Assembly: GCA_910586485.1 (NCBI GenBank)
Contig: CAJUIA010000015.1
Location: forward strand, 36,528-100,527
DNA: 64,000 nt
Source of the DNA: an uncultured Acetatifactor sp.
GTDB taxonomy: Bacteria; Bacillota; Clostridia; Lachnospirales; Lachnospiraceae
Direction: 5' to 3'
Shown here: positions 60,676 through 64,000 of the stretch, piece by piece
How positions within the stretch are numbered: position 1 is the stretch's first letter
Layout: each line of letters opens with the position of its first letter
Made by a program: the position numbers and the translations under genes
The notes under the pieces: model-generated
What the model was told of the DNA's origin: nothing
Databases searched by the model: none
Seen by the model: only the letters and a program-made list of their open reading frames with translations

Positions 60676-60762
60676 ACGAGTTTTAATAGAGACATTGTAA
60701 TATCAAGGCTTTTCGGAGTCTGCAACCACAAGAAATACCATTGACTACGTAAATTCAAGTAA

Positions 60763-60948
60763 AAATACCTGTTGAAAAAATTTGCCGAAATATGGCACCA
60801 TGACCGTATCGTGTCCTTGCTTATGAAGGAGACCACCAATGAACAGGAGGAATTAACTTACCACTTGTCACCGCTCTGTACTGTTGCCTTTTCACTGAGG
60901 GCAGGAAAACGAGAGCATGAGCATCCAAGCGGTTTTGCTCCGACATAG
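60763..60948 (+). pseudogene. Possible coding remnant in the 325-bp gap before the TIR-like gene
   Basis: The gap 60676-61000 has no intact gene. A frame open from 60763 to TAG 60946-60948 encodes 61 residues of protein-like composition (EIWHHDRIVSLLMKETTNEQ, then LSPLCTVAFSLRAGKREHEH), with TTG 60772 as the only start option. I do not recognise it. It looks like the C-terminal end of a lost gene, perhaps of a mobile element. Confidence 0.25.
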
Positions 60949-61000
60949 TGCCTTTAAAAGAACTCGTGCTGTTTATACTATTTTAATATGGAGACCAGCT

Positions 61001-61987
61001 ATGAAAATATTTATTGGAAGCTCAACGGAACACGTACACATTGCAAAAGAAATTGCCCAAATAATTGAAGAATATGGGCACGAAGCTATTTTATGGACAA
61101 AATGGTTTGCGCCCGCTGATTTTACCTTTAGCAAAATTTTGGATTTGCCTAATGAAGTAGATGGGGGGATATTTATTCTTGCACCAGATGATGAATTAAA
61201 TGCTGAACAGGGCACTGTATATGTGCCTAGAGATAATGTTCTTATTGAAGCGGGAATTTTGTTCGGAAAGCTGGGGAAACCGCATGTAGCATTGTGCAAA
61301 GTTTTGAATACAAAATTGGCTTCCGATTGGGCGGGGATTACCTACATAAAATATGAGCCAGAAAAAAAGCAAATTCTTGAAAGAGAAGTATCTCGGTGGC
61401 TTAATAGTGTACAGGATTCTATAGCGAATAAGAATCAGTCAATCAGTAACTTTTTGTCTATGGAAATGCCTGACTTTGAAAAACTGGTGTCATCTGCTAC
61501 TGATGAAATTATGATCTCAAGTTTCTTTATTAGTGTAGCCCAAACTTCTTGCGCCTTGAATCAAGCTATAGCGACCGGGCTAAAGGTGCGGTTGGTTCTT
61601 GCAGATTACTGGGGAGAGAATTTACAAGCCACGGCAACTATGCTTGATGGATTAGGAACTGATAACAAGCGGATAAAAATGAAATTGAAAACTAGCTTGC
61701 AGTTTTTTGCCACAGAATATGAAAAAGGTAATATTCCGAACAATCTTGAAATCCGTTTTATTGACTACGTTTTTCCAACCAGAATGACAGTCGTTGATCC
61801 GAATTCAGAGCAAGGCCATATGTATGTTCACATTAGTTCATATATAAACCGTACAGCACCAAAGGCAACATTCCATTTAACGAAACAAGAGCCTTGGTTT
61901 AATAGTTATAAACAAGAATTCGAACGCATTTGGCAAGATGCCAGGCCAATAGATTTTGAAGAACTTAATGATATGTTAAGAGATTGA
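61001..61987 (+). CDS. TIR-like nucleotide-binding protein (PF10137 type) with a C-terminal sensor-like domain
   Basis: A 328-residue cytosolic protein. Residues 1-135 match the bacterial TIR-like domain of CBASS Cap12 and related proteins: MKIFIGSSTEHVHIAKEIAQIIEE, ILWTKWFAPADFTFSKILDLP, GGIFILAPDDEL, VPRDNVLIEAGILFGKLGK (RDNVxxExGxFxGxLG). Family members bind or hydrolyse NAD+ as defence effectors. Residues 150-328 (PDFEKLVSSATDEIMISSFFISVA, AIATGLKVRLVLADYWG, MYVHISSYINRTAPKATFHLT) form an alpha/beta domain like DUF5919/PLD-like modules. No cyclase partner is adjacent, so it may be a stand-alone abortive-infection gene. Start ATG 61001 behind GGAGA. Confidence 0.78.
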   Translation: MKIFIGSSTEHVHIAKEIAQIIEEYGHEAILWTKWFAPADFTFSKILDLPNEVDGGIFILAPDDELNAEQGTVYVPRDNVLIEAGILFGKLGKPHVALCKVLNTKLASDWAGITYIKYEPEKKQILEREVSRWLNSVQDSIANKNQSISNFLSMEMPDFEKLVSSATDEIMISSFFISVAQTSCALNQAIATGLKVRLVLADYWGENLQATATMLDGLGTDNKRIKMKLKTSLQFFATEYEKGNIPNNLEIRFIDYVFPTRMTVVDPNSEQGHMYVHISSYINRTAPKATFHLTKQEPWFNSYKQEFERIWQDARPIDFEELNDMLRD

Positions 61988-62000
61988 CATAATGCAAAAG

Positions 62001-62131
62001 CTATAAATGAGCAAAACTGTAGGATGGAGCAAATCGGTTATCAATACAAAGACGACTCACATTCGGCTTGTCCTTGTGGTATATTAAGATGCCGAGATTT
62101 TGTGCAAGTGTTTAGATTCGCTCATTTATAG
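62001..62131. repeat. 12-bp perfect inverted repeat bounding a 131-bp segment
   Basis: CTATAAATGAGC (62001-62012) and GCTCATTTATAG (62120-62131) bound a 107-bp AT-rich core with no gene. The arrangement is MITE-like, but no target-site duplication is obvious. It occupies the first part of the 382-bp gap 61988-62369. Confidence 0.4.
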
Positions 62132-62169
62132 TACAATAGGCATAAACTACTAAAATGTTTAAAAATTAA

Positions 62170-62340
62170 CCGTTTAAAGCTTATTTTAGAGATGCAGAAA
62201 ATGATGCTATAGAAGAACGGTTACAAGCATTCATAATAATATACAGTAAGCGTTGTGATGGAATATGGTTCTATGATGATTGCCATTGCATGATTAATCA
62301 ACGGGATGTCGGAAAACTTTTGTGTCACAGTAAAAAATAA
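62170..62340 (+). pseudogene. Possible coding remnant downstream of the inverted-repeat segment
   Basis: A frame open from 62170 to TAA 62338-62340 encodes 56 residues (FKAYFRDAENDAIEERLQAF, then GIWFYDDCHCMINQRDVGKLL) without a usable start codon. It is not recognised. Protein-like composition suggests a fragment of a decayed gene. Confidence 0.2.
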
Positions 62341-62361
62341 ACCACCGGCATAGCCGGTGGT
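62341..62361 (-). terminator. Intrinsic terminator of the first XRE gene
   Basis: ACCACCGGC/GCCGGTGGT (9-bp stem, three-base loop). On the minus strand it is followed by TTATTTTTT, nine bases past the stop codon of the gene at 62370-62729. Confidence 0.8.
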
Positions 62362-62369
62362 CTTGCCTA

Positions 62370-62729
62370 TCAGGATTCCTGCCGGTCTATTGCTTTTTCA
62401 AAAAGCAGAAGTCCATAGGCCAGGAAAGAACGATTTTTTGAAGATAATCGGTTTAATAGTCTCAGAAAGTGACTGACGGGATAGCCTTTGCTGATAAAAT
62501 GCAGTTTTTTGTCTACGGGATTAGGAAGATCTGTGAGCCCTAAAAGATAATCTGCGGATACATTGTAAAAATGTGCTATTTCTACCAGTGAATCCAGGCT
62601 GGGCTCGCAGCGGCCGTTCTCATATCCTGAGATGGCAGATATTGAGCAATTCAAAGCGGCGGCAAGCTCCTTTTGCAGCAGACCTTTTCGAGATCGAAGC
62701 AATTTCATTCGTTCTGACAGTTGATTCAT
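62370..62729 (-). CDS. XRE-family transcriptional regulator
   Basis: A 119-residue DNA-binding protein. The N-terminal HTH_3 domain (MKLLRSRKGLLQKELAAALNCSISAISGYENGRCEPSLDSLVEIAHFYNVSADYLLGLTD) is complete. The C-terminal 50 residues (KLHFISKGYPVSHFLRLLNRLSSKNRSFLAYGLLLFEKAI) form a short helical domain that may mediate dimerisation. A GGAGGG ribosome binding site precedes the ATG on the minus strand. Its targets are unknown; it is less similar to the two following XRE proteins than they are to each other. Confidence 0.88.
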   Translation of the reverse strand: MNQLSERMKLLRSRKGLLQKELAAALNCSISAISGYENGRCEPSLDSLVEIAHFYNVSADYLLGLTDLPNPVDKKLHFISKGYPVSHFLRLLNRLSSKNRSFLAYGLLLFEKAIDRQES

Positions 62730-62862
62730 GTATTAATACCCTCCTTTGTGTTTTATGGGAATACCGTATAACAGTATAGGAGAGCAGAAAAGATATATTT
62801 AATTCCTTTATGCAGATGCAGAGGAAAAAGTAACATATATGTACTTGTTTCGGCCGCCTTCC

Positions 62863-63207
62863 TTACTTTCTCCTGCTCTGCAGAAATATTGCATATTCCA
62901 TGAGATGATTTACGGTATTGCTGTCAAAGGTAAGCACCGTATTGACAATGTCCGTCACCGTGTATTCGTCTGAGATGCGGCGGTTTAATACCTTAAGGTC
63001 ACCGCGGTAGGCGGTGCGGCCCAGCAGGTAATCGGTCGTTACCCCAAAGTAGTCGGCCAGCTTTTTCAGCATGTCAAGATCGGGAAAATGGACGTTGTTC
63101 TCATAGTTGGAGATGGTGCCGATGGATACCTTCAGATGGCGTGCAACCTCTTTCTGACAAACATCCTTTTCTTTTCGCAGCTGAGTGAGAATTGCTCCCG
63201 TTGTCAT
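62863..63207 (-). CDS. XRE-family regulator, tandem paralogue 1
   Basis: A 114-residue regulator with an N-terminal helix-turn-helix (MTTGAILTQLRKEKDVCQKEVARHLKVSIGTISNYENNVHFPDLDMLKKLADYFGVTTDYLLGRT) and a C-terminal helical tail (EYTVTDIVNTVLTFDSNTVNHLMEYAIFLQSRRK). The start is ATG 63207 behind GAAAGGAAAGACAT. A longer frame to 63381 merely translates the palindromic repeat array and is rejected. It is most similar to the gene at 63471-63824 along its full length, so the pair arose by duplication. The 39-bp repeat array in its upstream region suggests multi-site autoregulation. Confidence 0.85.
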   Translation of the reverse strand: MTTGAILTQLRKEKDVCQKEVARHLKVSIGTISNYENNVHFPDLDMLKKLADYFGVTTDYLLGRTAYRGDLKVLNRRISDEYTVTDIVNTVLTFDSNTVNHLMEYAIFLQSRRK

Positions 63208-63241
63208 ATGTCTTTCCTTTCTTTTCACTTTCTGTTTTTTT

Positions 63242-63375
63242 GATTCTATTATAGAATCTGGATAATAGAATCGGCTCTTAAATTCTATTATAGAACTTGG
63301 ATAATAGAATCCGTCCTTAGATTCTATTATAGAACTTGGATAATAGAATCCGTCCTTGGATTCTATTATATAGTA
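63242..63375. repeat. 39-bp tandem array of palindromic operator-like sites upstream of XRE paralogue 1
   Basis: TTCTATTATAGAA (13-bp palindrome) occurs at 63244, 63283 and 63322, with a degenerate copy at 63361, exactly 39 bp apart. Each is followed by ATAATAGAATC, the inverted partner of GATTCTATTAT, so every unit holds an 11-bp inverted repeat as well as the inner palindrome. On the minus strand each palindrome contains TATAAT, so promoter -10 boxes may overlap the sites. Confidence 0.85.
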
Positions 63376-63470
63376 TTTCATGGTATATGAAATGGCATTT
63401 TAGATAGCACATAAAAAATGTGATAACAGGAATTATAAATTTAATATTCACAAAATGAGAGCACTAAAAT

Positions 63471-63824
63471 TTAATTTTTAGTAAAATGCCTGCTTTGCAG
63501 AAATTTTGCATATTCCATGAGATGATTTACGGTATTACCATCAAAGGTAAGAAAGGTATTGACAATGTCCGTTACCGTATATTCCTCGGAAACGCGGCGA
63601 TTCAGGACATCAAGGCCGCCTCGATAGTCGGTGCGGTTCAGCAGGTAATCTGTCGTTACGCCGAAGTAATCAGCCAGTTTATTCAGTGTAAGCAGATCGG
63701 GAAAATGAACGCTGTTTTCGTAGTTGGAGATGGTGCCGATGGTTACATCTAGATAAAGGGCAATTTCCTTTTGGCCTATGTTTTTTTCTTCCCGCAGCTG
63801 GCGGAGAATCGCTCCTGTCGTCAT
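63471..63824 (-). CDS. XRE-family regulator, tandem paralogue 2
   Basis: A 117-residue paralogue of the preceding regulator. The HTH is MTTGAILRQLREEKNIGQKEIALYLDVTIGTISNYENSVHFPDLLTLNKLADYFGVTTDYLLNRT; the tail (EEYTVTDIVNTFLTFDGNTVNHLMEYAKFLQSR) is almost the same. Unlike paralogue 1 it has no palindromic array upstream; the last 176 bp of the window are AT-rich with no clear repeat. GAAAGGAAGAACG lies before the ATG. Recognition helices differ in a few residues, so targets may be overlapping or separate. Confidence 0.87.
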   Translation of the reverse strand: MTTGAILRQLREEKNIGQKEIALYLDVTIGTISNYENSVHFPDLLTLNKLADYFGVTTDYLLNRTDYRGGLDVLNRRVSEEYTVTDIVNTFLTFDGNTVNHLMEYAKFLQSRHFTKN

Positions 63825-64000
63825 ACGTTCGTTCTTCCTTTCTGTAGTACTTCAGATGATTTCCTTATCCCTAAAATCAATTATAATAATTTTGATGATC
63901 TATAAAATAGTATTTTACATATCGAATAAAAAATGTATGAATGATCGTAAACGTCAAACCCTGCGCCTTAACTAATTGAAAGTTTTATGCCATACTTTAA

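Noticed and set aside
60676..61000. Attachment site or mobile-element end before the TIR-like gene
   Set aside because: Only a coding-like remnant is seen; there is no integrase, direct repeat or tRNA to support an attachment site.
63242..63375. Possible CRISPR array
   Set aside because: The period is only 39 bp and the units are nearly identical throughout, with no variable spacers; no cas genes are present.
63208..63381. N-terminal extension of XRE paralogue 1 with repeated SSIIESKDGFYYP-like units
   Set aside because: The repeat peptide is a translation of the palindromic operator-like array; the conserved helix-turn-helix start and binding site are at 63207.

Overview
The window looks like the chromosome of a gut Lachnospiraceae-type Firmicute (Clostridia). 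The evidence is AGGAGG-type ribosome binding sites with frequent GTG/TTG starts, a phosphotransbutyrylase/butyrate kinase pair, a UxaC/UxaB/UxaA uronate operon under a LacI regulator, LytTR/GHKL two-component genes and a long surface-glycan locus. No rRNA, tRNA, CRISPR array, transposase or integrase was found.

Region 1 (1-3100) is AT-rich and defence-like. It holds a 5'-truncated OLD-family ATPase/TOPRIM nuclease, a coding remnant, and a P-loop ATPase split by one extra T in a T6 run. Region 2 (3.1-9.3 kb) is ordinary chromosome: ptb-buk, a TrkH/KtrB-TrkA/KtrA potassium uptake pair, a zinc-ribbon membrane protein and a shortened Rpn-type nuclease gene. Region 3 (9.5-26.3 kb) is built around pectin and galacturonate use. 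It has uxaC and a LacI regulator transcribed leftward; uxaB, uxaA, a GH28 pectinase fusion and a TIM-barrel isomerase rightward; then a HerA-like ATPase, a two-component system, three genes of unknown role (one with FliD-like sequence) and a pectinesterase. Operators of the form TGTAA-N4-TTACA lie in the divergent uronate promoter region and again in the pectinesterase promoter, which suggests one regulon. Several intergenic regions here contain strings of hairpins, including a 97-bp three-hairpin element present twice.

Region 4 (26.4-56.9 kb) is a large surface-polysaccharide locus. It encodes membrane glycosyltransferases, a UbiA-family prenyltransferase, three ligase/polymerase-type proteins, a PglE-like aminotransferase, a PglC-type initiating transferase, an LpxD-like acyltransferase, PIG-L, GNAT, FemAB-like, MBOAT/SGNH and carbamoyltransferase/DUF5989/SGNH/SxtJ modification genes, a Wzx flippase and CapE-CapF. 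The MBOAT gene is switched off by a ninth G in a poly-G tract. Two neighbours also carry G8-G9 tracts, so phase variation is a reasonable hypothesis. An AAA ATPase/PD-(D/E)XK nuclease pair sits inside this locus.

Region 5 (57-64 kb) is a second accessory, probably defensive, region. It has a three-gene unit that I do not recognise: a coiled-coil protein with C-terminal membrane helices, a 67-residue protein, and a 763-residue protein with an HEVGH zincin motif. After it come a TIR-like protein and three XRE regulators, two of them tandem paralogues. A 39-bp palindromic repeat array lies upstream of one paralogue. The three-gene unit is my best candidate for an undescribed system.
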